The notes beneath the pieces are model-generated. The model made no database searches. It was not told the origin of the DNA and saw only the letters and a list, made by a program, of their open reading frames with translations. Both the position numbers and the translations under genes were made by a program. From assembly GCF_009392895.1 (NCBI RefSeq), contig NZ_CP045488.1:1922001-1986000 (forward strand): a stretch of 64,000 bases of DNA, read 5' to 3'. The stretch is from Natronorubrum aibiense (GTDB lineage: Archaea; Halobacteriota; Halobacteria; Halobacteriales; Natrialbaceae). Shown piece by piece: positions 51,962 through 61,020 of the stretch. Each line of letters opens with the position of its first letter. Position 1 is the first letter of the stretch.

Positions 51962-52876
51962 ATGGCCAGCGCCCACAGCAACCGGAATCGGGTCGTGGTG
52001 ACTGCCTCCGGGCTGGTAAAGGAGATGCGCCCCTGGCAATGGTACAAACAGAGTATCTTGCTTTTGGGGCTCGTCTTCTCCGGCAGTCTGTTCGATCCGG
52101 CCGCCGTCACGAACGTCACCCTCGGCATCGTGGCCTTCTGTGCGATCGCGGGGACGACGTACATCGGGAACGACATCCTCGACGTCGAGGAAGACCGCAA
52201 CCACCCACGAAAGAAACACCGCCCCATCGCCAGCGGACAGGTCCCGATCACCGTCGCGGTGGTGTTTGCAGCCGTATTGTTCGTCGGCGGTCTCTCCCTC
52301 TCGTGGTATCTCGGCCCGTTGTTTCTCCTCGTCGTGCTCACGTACCTCGCCCAGAACGCGCTCTACTCCGTCTTCCTCAAAGACCTCGTCATCGTCGACG
52401 TGATGGTCATCGCGATCGGGTTCGTCCTGCGGGCGATTGCAGGCGTCGTCGTCATCGACGTCTATTTGAGCCCCTGGCTCGTCGTCTGCACGTTCCTCGG
52501 GGCGTTGATGCTCGCACTCGGCAAGCGTCGCCACGAGATGGTCGTCAGCGACGATCCGGCCGCCTCGAGGGCCACCCTCGCTGAGTACACTGAGGAGATC
52601 CTCGATCAGTTGCTCATTGCCGTCCTCGCGGCGCTGGTCGTCTCTTACTCGCTCTATACGTTCTTCCGCGGTGGGCTGTGGATGATGGCGACGCTCCCGT
52701 TCGCGTTCTTCGCGACCTTCCGATACCACTATCTCACGCACACCGAATCGCTGGGCGGCGATCCGAAGTTCCTCTTCGGTGACCGACCGTTTTTCATCAA
52801 TTTCGTTGTCTGGGGCCTCGTCGTCGTCGCTGTCCTTTATCAGGTTCCGCCCCGACTGCTCGAGGTGATCGTGTGA
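51962..52876 (+). CDS. UbiA-family prenyltransferase resembling decaprenyl-phosphate phosphoribosyltransferase
   Basis: 304 residues, nine or so hydrophobic segments. Aspartate-rich motif NDILDVEEDRNHPRKKHRPIASG (N70, D71, D74, D78) and opening MRPWQWYKQSILLLG resemble the DPPR synthase group (Rv3806c type), which adds phosphoribose to polyprenyl phosphate, more than ordinary ubiquinone-type UbiA. Suggests a polyprenyl-phosphate ribose/arabinose donor for the glycan cluster. PHP and flippase genes follow on the same strand. Confidence 0.78.
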   Translation: MASAHSNRNRVVVTASGLVKEMRPWQWYKQSILLLGLVFSGSLFDPAAVTNVTLGIVAFCAIAGTTYIGNDILDVEEDRNHPRKKHRPIASGQVPITVAVVFAAVLFVGGLSLSWYLGPLFLLVVLTYLAQNALYSVFLKDLVIVDVMVIAIGFVLRAIAGVVVIDVYLSPWLVVCTFLGALMLALGKRRHEMVVSDDPAASRATLAEYTEEILDQLLIAVLAALVVSYSLYTFFRGGLWMMATLPFAFFATFRYHYLTHTESLGGDPKFLFGDRPFFINFVVWGLVVVAVLYQVPPRLLEVIV

Positions 52877-52898
52877 CGCCCAACTCCCCGAGCCATCC

Positions 52899-53579
52899 AT
52901 GACACGTCGATACGACCTGCAGGTCCATACGGACGCGTCGCCCTGCTCGAGTACCCCACCCGAGCGCGTCGTTGCCGCGGCGGTCGACGCCGGCCTCGAC
53001 GGCATCGCCGTCACCGACCACGACACGCTCGCCAACGTCGACGCCGTTCGGGAGGCCTCCCCGAGTGACCTCGAGGTGATCGCTGCGGTCGAGGTAACGA
53101 CGACCGAGGGCCACCTTCTGGCGCTCGACGTGACGGAGGTACCACCGCGGAACGATCCGCTGACGGTGATCGACCACGTCCACAAGCAGGGCGGGGTCGC
53201 CGTCCTCTCGCACCCCTTCGACACGCTGCGGCAGGTCTACGAGACGGACCTCGAGGCGCTCGCGGCGGCCGTCGACGGCGTCGAGGCAATCAACTCCCGC
53301 TGTGTCCGCCGCCGGTTCAACGAGCGCGCAGCGACGTTTGCGGCCACCCACGGGCTAGCGGCGACCGGTGGCAGCGACGCACACTTCCCGGTGGAGGTCG
53401 GCCGCGCGTACACCTGTGTCGAGGGGGACGGCTCGCTCACCGACGCCATCCGCGACGGGCGCGTCCGACCGGGCGGTCGCGGCCGGTACCTCTCGGGCCA
53501 CGTCGCGACGAAACTCCACCAGTTTCGCACCGCCTCCGCTCGCGCCGTCTCGAACCTGTCGCTGGGGCGATCTCCGTGA
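52899..53579 (+). CDS. PHP domain metal-dependent phosphoesterase
   Basis: 226 residues. PHP motifs DLQVHTDASPCSSTPPE, AVTDHDTLANV, LSHPFDTL and GGSDAHFPVEVG provide the His/Asp metal ligands. Likely hydrolyses a phosphorylated sugar or lipid. Starts 22 bp after the UbiA gene; its end overlaps the flippase-like gene by four bases (ATGA-type), so these are co-transcribed. Confidence 0.9.
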   Translation: MTRRYDLQVHTDASPCSSTPPERVVAAAVDAGLDGIAVTDHDTLANVDAVREASPSDLEVIAAVEVTTTEGHLLALDVTEVPPRNDPLTVIDHVHKQGGVAVLSHPFDTLRQVYETDLEALAAAVDGVEAINSRCVRRRFNERAATFAATHGLAATGGSDAHFPVEVGRAYTCVEGDGSLTDAIRDGRVRPGGRGRYLSGHVATKLHQFRTASARAVSNLSLGRSP

Positions 53580-54541
53580 CGATGAACGTCAAAGCCGTCG
53601 TCGACCGGAGTCGGACGGTCATCCGCGACCACGGCGTCTGGCTGACGGCGCTGCTGACGGTCGTCGTCTTCGCCGGCCTCGCCGCCTACACGGGCCTCGA
53701 GGACGTGACGAGCGCTCTCGTCGCGCTAGAGTGGACGACGTTCGGCGCCGTCGTCGGCCTGACGACCGTCGGTTACGCCTTTCGCTTCGCCAAGTGGCAC
53801 TACTATCTCCGGCGACTCGAGATCGACGTCCCCCTCGGTGCGAGCGCGATCACCTTCTTCAGCGGCCTGATGATGGTCGTCACGCCGGGCAAAGCCGGCG
53901 AGGTCTGGAAAGCGTGGTTCCTGCGCGACACGCGCGGCGTGCCCGCGAGCACGGTCACCTCCGTCGTCGGCGCCGAACGCGTGACGGACCTCATCGCACT
54001 CTGTGCGATGGCCGCACTCGGGCTGGTGCTCTACAGTCGCTCGTCGCTGCCCGTCGTCGCCGTCCTCGGGGCCATCGTCGTCGGCGTCGGCCTGCTGCAG
54101 TGGCGCGCGGCGTCGCTCGCCGTACTCGACCGACTCGAGTCGGTTCCGGTCGTCGGCGACTACGCGACCGAACTCGAGCAGTTCTACGAGAGCACGTACC
54201 GCCTGTTTCAGGTGCGTCCGCTGGCCATCTCGACGGTGTTCAGCCTCGCAGCGTGGGGGTTAGAGGGCGTCGCGCTCTGGATCGTACTCGAGGGGTTCGG
54301 CGTCGAGGCAAGCGTCGTGATCGGACTGTTCGTCTTCGGCCTCGGATCGGTTATCGGCGCGATCTCGATGCTGCCCGGCGGACTCGCCGCGGCGGAGGCG
54401 TCGATGGTCGGTGTGTTACTCACGTTCGGCTACCCCGAAGCCGTCGCGGCCGCGGCCACGATCGTGATCCGCGTCGGAACGCTGTGGTACGCCGCAGTGC
54501 TCGGGATGGTGGTGTTCCTCACGTACAAGACGACGCACTGA
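53576..54541 (+). CDS. UPF0104/flippase-like membrane protein
   Basis: 321 residues, eight or so hydrophobic segments; FSGLMMVVTPGKAGEVWKAWFLR, GAERVTDLIAL and ISMLPGGLAAAEASMVGVLL match UPF0104, with the 'GKxGE' region. Overlaps the PHP gene. Third member of the UbiA-PHP-flippase operon. Its stop is 18 bp before element 1 (54559). Confidence 0.88.
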   Translation: MTMNVKAVVDRSRTVIRDHGVWLTALLTVVVFAGLAAYTGLEDVTSALVALEWTTFGAVVGLTTVGYAFRFAKWHYYLRRLEIDVPLGASAITFFSGLMMVVTPGKAGEVWKAWFLRDTRGVPASTVTSVVGAERVTDLIALCAMAALGLVLYSRSSLPVVAVLGAIVVGVGLLQWRAASLAVLDRLESVPVVGDYATELEQFYESTYRLFQVRPLAISTVFSLAAWGLEGVALWIVLEGFGVEASVVIGLFVFGLGSVIGAISMLPGGLAAAEASMVGVLLTFGYPEAVAAAATIVIRVGTLWYAAVLGMVVFLTYKTTH

Positions 54542-54558
54542 GGCGTCCGCGTTCAGCG

Positions 54559-54638
54559 ATACGGTTTACTGTAGTCAATTACCGCCGATCACCGACCCGT
54601 TCTGGCGATCGGCGGTACATGGTTACAGCAATCCGTAT
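54559..54638 (+). repeat. element 1, intact 80-bp copy
   Basis: Ends ATACGGTTTACTGTAGTCAA and TTACAGCAATCCGTAT, stem CCGCCGATC/GATCGGCGG. Same orientation as 39418-39577. Located after the flippase stop; its hairpin may act as a terminator. Comparison to the 39418 copy shows where element 2 was inserted there. Confidence 0.75.
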
Positions 54639-54749
54639 GAGACAGTGGGTCGTCTCGAAGCGGCTTCGGCTCCGTTGGCTGTGCTGTGTGCCGCATCGGT
54701 CCCGTCCTAGTCCAGTATCCCTATATAAATTCCGTCGCAACCGGTTCGT

Positions 54750-55676
54750 ATGCAGAACACTCGAGTGCTCGTGACCGGCGGTGCGGGATTCATTGGCTCG
54801 AACCTCGCAAACACGCTCGCTGCGGAAAACGAGGTTATCGCCGTCGATAACGGCTATCTCGGAACGGCCGCGAATCTCGACGACGACGTGACGTACGTCG
54901 AGGCGGACGTCCTCAAGGACGACCTACCGACCGACGTCGACGTCGTCTATCACCTCGCCGCGCTCTCGAGTCGCCAGATGCTCGAGGAGAACCCGCGTCA
55001 GGGTGCTCGCGTCAACGTCGAGGGCTTCGTCAACGTCGTCGAGCAGGCGATCGAGGACGGGTGTCGGACGGTCGTTTACGCGTCAACGTCGTCGATCTAC
55101 GGCAGTCGGACGACCCCGTCGAGCGAAGACGATCCGACCAAGGCGGCGACGGGCTACGACGCGTCGATGCTCGGCAGGGAGCGCTACGCCGAGTACTACA
55201 ACACCATGGAACCCGAGATGACCCTCGCCGGGATGCGATTCTTTTCGGTCTATCAGGGCTACGGCGGGGCCGAAGCGCACAAAGGCGAGTACGCGAACAC
55301 GGTCTCACAGTTCGCCGAGAAGATCGCGAGCGGAGAGTCGCCCGTGCTGTGGGGCGACGGCACGCAGACGCGGGACTTCACGCACGTCGACGACATCATT
55401 CGCGGCCTCGAGATGGCCGCGGACCACGACCTCGAGGGCGTCTACAACCTCGGCACGGGCGAGCCGTATTCGTTCAACGAGACCGTCTCGCTGATCAACG
55501 AGACACTGGGGACGGCGGTCGAACCGACGTACGAGCCGATTCCGCTCGAGAACTACGTTCACGATACGTACGCGGACTGCTCGAAGTTCCGTGACGAAAC
55601 GGGCTGGGAGCCCCGAATCGACTTCGAAGAGGGTGTCAAACGTGTCTGCGAGCCGTATCTCTCCGTTACGAACTGA
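54750..55676 (+). CDS. NAD-dependent epimerase/dehydratase with Met at the catalytic Lys site
   Basis: 308 residues. VLVTGGAGFIGSNLAN, STSSIYGSRTTPS and the catalytic-region TGYDASMLGRERYAEYY: Y136 is retained but the position of Lys in YxxxK (140) is Met. ADHDLEGVYNLGTGEPYSFNETVSLIN is typical of UDP-sugar epimerases. Whether catalysis is retained needs testing; this variant may be shared by a haloarchaeal subgroup. Faces the repeats. Confidence 0.85.
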   Translation: MQNTRVLVTGGAGFIGSNLANTLAAENEVIAVDNGYLGTAANLDDDVTYVEADVLKDDLPTDVDVVYHLAALSSRQMLEENPRQGARVNVEGFVNVVEQAIEDGCRTVVYASTSSIYGSRTTPSSEDDPTKAATGYDASMLGRERYAEYYNTMEPEMTLAGMRFFSVYQGYGGAEAHKGEYANTVSQFAEKIASGESPVLWGDGTQTRDFTHVDDIIRGLEMAADHDLEGVYNLGTGEPYSFNETVSLINETLGTAVEPTYEPIPLENYVHDTYADCSKFRDETGWEPRIDFEEGVKRVCEPYLSVTN

Positions 55677-55756
55677 GCTACGAGGCCCACACCCACACAG
55701 CACCCTCCTTCTCGCGGCGGGCGACGATCAACTCGTGAACGGCGACTGAGCGCAGC

Positions 55757-55827
55757 TATCGTAGCCACCGAACATCACTGCACACCTGATCGCACGACGG
55801 CTGTGCGATTCGTGTGGAACTACTATA
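55757..55827 (+). repeat. element 2, partial copy in tandem
   Basis: Begins TATCGTAGCC and runs through TGATCGCACGACGGCTGTGCG to CTACTATA. It lacks about 13 bases of the right arm compared to the 84-bp form and shares its last TATA with the next copy (55824). Confidence 0.65.
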
Positions 55828-55907
55828 GTAGCCACTGGAAGTCAGTGCATACCCGATCGCACGACAGCTGTGCGATCGGTGTGTAAACCGTTCCAGTTGT
55901 TACTATA
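55824..55907 (+). repeat. element 2, full 84-bp copy
   Basis: TATAGTAGCCACTGGAAGTC... and ...TTCCAGTTGTTACTATA, with the GATCGCAC/GTGCGATC stem in the centre. Same length as the nested copy at 39477-39560, and adjacent to a second, partial copy. Confidence 0.75.
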
Positions 55908-56263
55908 TCTACTGCCGCTCGAGTCGACAGCCCTCCCAACGAACGTATCAGTTTCGGTGATTGCCCCCGCACGTATATCCGTGCTCGCGGCGAAACACGG
56001 ACAACAGTGGAACCCCTCAGTTCGAGACGAGGGGATCGATACCGATCCCACCGCAGATCGTCTCTTCGACGTGGTCGACCAGTGCTCGATCAGCACAGCG
56101 GACACCAAAACGGGACGCTGACGCACACGCTGTCGGTAATAGCGAGCGCGACAGCGTCGTGCGTTACGTCCGGCCCGTACTCGACCGCGGGTCGACGAAC
56201 GCGTATGGCTCGCGCTGCCGAACGCGGCCAGCGAACCGAGATCGACGGGACTGCCAGATCGCA
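55908..56263. other. 356-bp spacer before the response regulator genes
   Basis: Frames through this stretch have no recognisable domain. I see no clear promoter box; the TATAT at 55904-55908 belongs to the repeat. It probably contains the regulator's promoter close to 56230-56264. Confidence 0.35.
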
Positions 56264-56728
56264 ATGAGTAATTCCAAACCCTTCGGACCGGAGCCAGCAC
56301 AGATTCTGTTAGTCGAGGACAACCCGGGTGACGTCCGACTGACCAAAGAAGCGTTCAAACAGGGCCGCATCGAGAACGATCTCTACGTCGTTTCCGACGG
56401 GAACGAGGCACTCGAGTTCCTCTACCAGCGCGGCGAGTACGCCGACGCGCCGCGGCCCGACCTCATCTTGCTCGATCTCAACTTGCCCCGAAAAGACGGG
56501 GAGGACGTCTTAGAAGAACTCAAAGAACACTCCGAGCTCCGCTCGATTCCGGTGATCGTCCTGACGAGTTCCAATGCCGAAGAGGACGTCGTCAGATCCT
56601 ACGAACTGCACGCAAACGCCTATCTCACGAAGCCAGTCGATCCGGACGAGTTTATCGAAACCGTCCGTGCGTTCGAGAAGTTCTGGTTCACCGTGGTCCG
56701 ACTCCCGCCGGAGGATGACCACAAATGA
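56264..56728 (+). CDS. response regulator (receiver-only, Rcp1-like)
   Basis: 154 residues. Receiver domain with acidic pocket EDN, phospho-acceptor D71 in [15 protein letters not shown], Thr/Ser at LTSSN and Lys at LTKPVD. No output domain. Resembles Rcp1-type single-domain regulators for phytochrome/PAS histidine kinases. Overlaps the next gene by four bases (ATGA). Confidence 0.92.
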   Translation: MSNSKPFGPEPAQILLVEDNPGDVRLTKEAFKQGRIENDLYVVSDGNEALEFLYQRGEYADAPRPDLILLDLNLPRKDGEDVLEELKEHSELRSIPVIVLTSSNAEEDVVRSYELHANAYLTKPVDPDEFIETVRAFEKFWFTVVRLPPEDDHK

Positions 56729-58407
56729 GCGAAACGAATACCCACTCCGAATCGGATGCCGACGCCGACACTCTGGAAATCCTCCTGATCGAGGACAACC
56801 CCGGCGATGCACGCTTGATTCAGGAGATGCTCCAGGGGACCGAAGAACTCGCCCAACGGATCAGTTCCGATGAATCGGCGGGCCGAACTCCCGAAATCAC
56901 CAACGAGACGTACCTTGAGGACGGCCTCGAGATGCTCGAGGAGACGAACGTCGACGTCGTGTTACTCGACCTGAACCTTCCCGACAGCGAGGGACTCAGT
57001 ACGCTCGAGACGGTGCACGCCGAAAGCGACGAGACTCCGATCGTCGTCTTAACCGGCGTCCGCGACCAGCAAGTCGGCGTGCAAGCCATCCAGCGCGGTG
57101 CACAGGACTTCCTCGTGAAAGACGAGGTGACGAGCGAGTTGCTCGTGCGAACGATTCACCACGCGATCGAGCGGGCCCGTCAGGAACGCGAACGTCGCCG
57201 TCAACGCGAGCAACTGGAAGCGCTGAATCGTCTCAACCGAATCGTCCATGCGATTACCCACGCGGTGATCACGACGGAGACGCGGGCGGACTTAGAACAG
57301 CGCGTCTGTGAGCGCCTCGCCGCGTCCGACGCCTACCGATTCGCGTGGATCGGCGAGGTCAACCCGGGGAGCGATCGAATCGTGCCGAAGGCCGCGGCCG
57401 GCGTCGAAGAGGGGTACCTCGACGACGTCGAAATCAGTATCGCTGAAGACGACGAAAGCGGGCAAGGACCGGCCGGAATGGCGCTCCGGACCGGAAAAGT
57501 ACAGATGATGAACGACGCGCAGATGGACCTGGAGTTCGAGCCGTGGCGTGAAGCGGCGCTCGAGCGCGGCTACAAATCCTCCGTTGCGATCCCGATCGTT
57601 TACGAAGACCTCGTCTACGGCGTGTTGAACGTCTACTCGTCGTCGCCGCGTGCGTTCGAAGGCGCCGAGACCACGATTCTCGCCCGAATCGGCGACGTCA
57701 TCGCCCACGCGATCACGGCGATCGAGCGGAAAGATGCCCTCGTCAGCGACGCCGTCATCGAACTCGAGTTCCGCGTCGATTCGATGGCCGAGCCGTTGGT
57801 CGACCTCTCGACGGCCGAATCGTGTACGATCGAACTCGAGCAACTCATCCGTGGCGACGAGGCGTTGCTCGCCTACGGCTCGGCCGAGGGCGTCGATCAG
57901 GAGACGTTTCGTGATGCGATCGACGACACCGAGGGATTCACCGAGGTTCGGTTTCTCACCGTCAGACGCAACGAGTTCGAGTTTGAGCTCGTCGCACCGA
58001 CTGCAGTCTCGCTATTCGAGACGATCGCGACCCACGGTGGCCGGGTGCGGTCCGCGACGATCGACGACGGCGAGTTCCGCTTCGTCGTCGAACTCCCACG
58101 GGGCCGGGACACCCGCCAGATGATCGAACTCATTAAAGAACAGCGCGACGACGTCAGCTACCTCGCCCAACGAACCAGCGAGCGCAGCGAGCGTGACGAG
58201 TCGGGATCGTCCTCGGTCCTCGAGGAAGAACTCACCGATAAACAGCGTGCAGCCCTCGAGACGGCGTACTTCGCGGGCTACTTCGACTGGCCTCGCGAGA
58301 GTACCGGCGAGGAGATCGCCGACCGACTCGGTATCGCGCCGGCGACGTTCAACCAGCATCTCCGAACGGCCGAACGGAAGTTCTTCGATTCGGTGTTCAG
58401 CGAGTGA
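56725..58407 (+). CDS. receiver-GAF-HTH_10 regulator
   Basis: 560 residues: receiver (about 18-140, D82 in [14 protein letters not shown]), coiled linker, GAF (about 175-335), Bat-type spacer and C-terminal HTH_10 (about 495-560, [50 protein letters not shown]). So it is a phospho-regulated transcription activator rather than a photoreceptor. Same-operon partner of the receiver-only protein; no histidine kinase in this window. Confidence 0.9.
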   Translation: MSETNTHSESDADADTLEILLIEDNPGDARLIQEMLQGTEELAQRISSDESAGRTPEITNETYLEDGLEMLEETNVDVVLLDLNLPDSEGLSTLETVHAESDETPIVVLTGVRDQQVGVQAIQRGAQDFLVKDEVTSELLVRTIHHAIERARQERERRRQREQLEALNRLNRIVHAITHAVITTETRADLEQRVCERLAASDAYRFAWIGEVNPGSDRIVPKAAAGVEEGYLDDVEISIAEDDESGQGPAGMALRTGKVQMMNDAQMDLEFEPWREAALERGYKSSVAIPIVYEDLVYGVLNVYSSSPRAFEGAETTILARIGDVIAHAITAIERKDALVSDAVIELEFRVDSMAEPLVDLSTAESCTIELEQLIRGDEALLAYGSAEGVDQETFRDAIDDTEGFTEVRFLTVRRNEFEFELVAPTAVSLFETIATHGGRVRSATIDDGEFRFVVELPRGRDTRQMIELIKEQRDDVSYLAQRTSERSERDESGSSSVLEEELTDKQRAALETAYFAGYFDWPRESTGEEIADRLGIAPATFNQHLRTAERKFFDSVFSE

Positions 58408-58559
58408 GCAGCCTCGGGGACCGTCACTGTCGGATCGATCTTGAATCCTGTTGGAACCGGCTCGAATGTGCGATCGAGACGTATTTTCTGGTACGATCGT
58501 CGAATTAATTCGACAACAGTACCAAACGTGATTTACAACGTCCCGCCGTCCGATGATGT

Positions 58560-59222
58560 ATGGCGAACGTACCCACGCCGGCGTACAGACGACGAGCCCT
58601 CCTGAGTTCGATCGGAGTCGGTGCAGCAGTCGGCCTCGCCGGCTGCCTCGGCGACACCGATCCGGACGATGGCGACGACGAGACCGACGAAACGGACGAG
58701 AACGGGAATGCCGACACCGACGACACTGAGGACACCGACGACCTCGAACTCGAGGCCGCTGACTTCCCTGCCGACCGGGAGTGTGCGGTGTGTAGTATGA
58801 TCGCCACCGACCACCCGGACTGGAACGCACAGGCGGCCCACGCCGACGGCCACCGGGAGTACTTCTGCTCGTCGGGCTGTTTGGCCGCCTACTACGCTGC
58901 ACCCGAGCACTTCAACGGCCCCGACAGCGAGATCGAGGGCGTCTGGGTGACCGAGTACGAGACGGGTGAGTTGATCGACGGGACGACAGCATCGTTCGTG
59001 CGCGTGACCGATCCGGACCACGTCGACGACGTCATGATGCGAAATCCGACGCCGTTTGCCGACCGTGCGGACGCCGAAGCGTTCGTCGACGAGTTCGACG
59101 CCTACGACGAGGACGACATCATCACCCTCGAGGACTTCGACATGGCGCTTGCGGAACTGTACCGAGGACAGTTCTTCGAGGACGACGGTGGCGAGCACAA
59201 TCGCCACCTGCACGCCGTTTAG
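58560..59222 (+). CDS. NosL-like lipoprotein (copy 1)
   Basis: 220 residues. N-terminal RRR and lipobox LAGC (C29), an Asp/Glu/Thr linker, and NosL core with CAVCSM (C75, C78, M80) that binds Cu(I) in characterised NosL, plus FCSSGCLAAYY and the GVWVTEYETGELIDG block. Copper chaperone for nitrous oxide reductase maturation in known systems. His at the C-terminus (GEHNRHLHAV). First of three. Confidence 0.88.
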   Translation: MANVPTPAYRRRALLSSIGVGAAVGLAGCLGDTDPDDGDDETDETDENGNADTDDTEDTDDLELEAADFPADRECAVCSMIATDHPDWNAQAAHADGHREYFCSSGCLAAYYAAPEHFNGPDSEIEGVWVTEYETGELIDGTTASFVRVTDPDHVDDVMMRNPTPFADRADAEAFVDEFDAYDEDDIITLEDFDMALAELYRGQFFEDDGGEHNRHLHAV

Positions 59223-59278
59223 TCCGACCTGTGACGAGTGATCGGTGCCTGATCTGAAACCTCGAGGCCCACAGTTCG

Positions 59279-59701
59279 ATGATACCGTTTCACCGCGAGC
59301 CGTTCAGTGTCCATCTGCTCGAGACGGGAGGAACACACGACGTGACTGTCTGTCTCTTGACGTTCGGTGACTGGCTGGCCCCGTCTCTGGCACCGGTCCT
59401 CGTCGGGGTGATCGTCCTCGCCGTGTTGGGAACGATGGTGCTCTTCGCTATTGGCCTCGCCGGCTACCTGCAGCGACAGACGACGCAGTACCTCGTGTTG
59501 ACGATTGCCCTCGGTGCGCTCGTGGCCCGGTCGATCGTCGGAATGGGGACCGTGCTGGGACTCGTGCCGATGACTTCCCATCACCTCATCGAACACAGCT
59601 CCGACGTGTTCATCGCGGCGGTGTTGCTCTCGTTGCTCTACTGGTCCCGACCGACCGGGACGGAGACTGAGCGAGCCTCGAGTGAGGGTCACGACCGGTA
59701 A
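59279..59701 (+). CDS. small membrane protein of unknown function
   Basis: 140 residues with three or four hydrophobic segments (LAPVLVGVIVLAVLGTMVLFAIGLAGYLQ; YLVLTIALGALVARSIVG; FIAAVLLSLLYW). Resembles haloarchaeal DUF7471-like proteins but the name is a recollection. Located between NosL copy 1 and the TnpB insertion. Confidence 0.6.
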   Translation: MIPFHREPFSVHLLETGGTHDVTVCLLTFGDWLAPSLAPVLVGVIVLAVLGTMVLFAIGLAGYLQRQTTQYLVLTIALGALVARSIVGMGTVLGLVPMTSHHLIEHSSDVFIAAVLLSLLYWSRPTGTETERASSEGHDR

Positions 59702-59704
59702 CCG

Positions 59705-59760
59705 ACTGTGAACCGCCACGGTCACGGTGGCCCGTGGCTTCCCGTGGATTAATCGGACAC
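59705..59760 (-). ncRNA. putative omega-RNA 3' end (guide scaffold)
   Basis: At the 3' end of TnpB, as in known reRNA/omegaRNA loci. CCACGG (59716-59721) pairs with CCGTGG (59732-59737), another CCGTGG lying at 59742-59747. The guide would be the sequence just outside the element right end. Inference only. Confidence 0.35.
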
Positions 59761-61020
59761 ACCCGCGACACCATCGGCGTGGTGACCTCTGGCGGTGTCG
59801 TGGGTCACGGTCGGCTGGTTCACACAACCCGATGCCTGCCGTCGCAGCTTGCGCACATCGGGAAGCGTCTTGAGAGCAGGCACATTCCTCTCTAGTTTCG
59901 CCAATCCCTTCTTGGCGATGTTGATAGCCGCGTTCCGGTCAGCGTGGTCTTGCCGCCCACAATCCACGCACTTGAATCGCTTCTTGTTCCGGTTTGCACG
60001 AGTTGTCTGCTCACACTCGGTGAGTGAACATGCCTGACTCGTGTATTCCGGGTTGATTTCGTCGGACGGAACCCCTTGGAACGCGGCTTTGTACGTGATG
60101 AACTCTCGAAGTTTGCGGAACGGAAGTGAGTGGAGGCGACGGTTCATCCGGGTGCCATAATCAATCGAGTCCCGCATCTCTTTGAGGTCTTCAAAGACGA
60201 TGACGGGCTTCTCGAACTGAGACACCCACTCCACGACTTGTCGAGAGACTTTGTGGAGTTGGTCGTGGACGAACCGTTCTTCTTGTTGCTCGAACGCCCG
60301 GTCGAACGACGACTTCCCGTTGTTTTGTATCCGCTTTCGCATCGTGAAATACCGATGGCGTTCCTCCTTGATTTCAGGGAAGTCGATGACCACCGAATCA
60401 ACGATGTCGTCCTCATGGAGGGCAGCGAGCCCAACGCAGTCCTCGTTAATATCCACACCTACCACCATTCGTGAATCCTCTTTGTCTTGGAGATCGGCCT
60501 CCGTGTGGGTGATGTTGATGTGGAGTTCGTAATTCCCGTTTCGCCTCATTGCTTCTGCCGTTCCGACACGCCACGCATCGGATTGGATGGCGTGGCGGAG
60601 TTGTTCGAGGGCGTCGAGTGAACCGCAAAGAGTGCCTTTCACCGGGTTGTACGGCTTCGCGCTGATACGGTAACGGATACAGTCGTCTTCGAGGAACAGG
60701 TTGTACCCTTCCTCGTAGTTTGACCGGAGCGGGTACGCGCTGTCTTTGGTGTGGCTGGGTTGGTTGTAGTCGTCGTACTCGTAATAGTTTTCCATCGCTT
60801 CGAGCGACTTCTGTACGACGAGTTGGGCGGTGTTGTTCACGAGGTTGGCGTCAGACTCCACGTCTTTCCGAATCTCATCCCAGTCATCACCGTTCTTTGC
60901 TCGGCGGATGGTTTCGTTGTACACGCAGCGGGCTTCGAGGAAGGCGTCGTCCAGAAGTTGCTGACCGGACTCGTCTGGTTGGAGTTGGAAGACGAGTGTT
61001 TTGGTCAGCGACTTCTGCAT
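59749..61020 (-). CDS. tnpB: RNA-guided endonuclease TnpB
   Basis: 423 residues. RuvC-like catalytic residues D190 (VGVDINEDC), E277 (VIVFEDLKEMR) and D361 (CGRQDHADRNAAINIA), and zinc-finger cysteines C331, C336, C351, C354. Length and order match TnpB, the ancestor of Cas12, which cleaves DNA guided by RNA from its own 3' end. All residues needed appear present, so it is likely active. No tnpA transposase nearby. Inserted between two parts of a Nos-like region. Confidence 0.92.
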   Translation of the reverse strand: MQKSLTKTLVFQLQPDESGQQLLDDAFLEARCVYNETIRRAKNGDDWDEIRKDVESDANLVNNTAQLVVQKSLEAMENYYEYDDYNQPSHTKDSAYPLRSNYEEGYNLFLEDDCIRYRISAKPYNPVKGTLCGSLDALEQLRHAIQSDAWRVGTAEAMRRNGNYELHINITHTEADLQDKEDSRMVVGVDINEDCVGLAALHEDDIVDSVVIDFPEIKEERHRYFTMRKRIQNNGKSSFDRAFEQQEERFVHDQLHKVSRQVVEWVSQFEKPVIVFEDLKEMRDSIDYGTRMNRRLHSLPFRKLREFITYKAAFQGVPSDEINPEYTSQACSLTECEQTTRANRNKKRFKCVDCGRQDHADRNAAINIAKKGLAKLERNVPALKTLPDVRKLRRQASGCVNQPTVTHDTARGHHADGVAGVSD

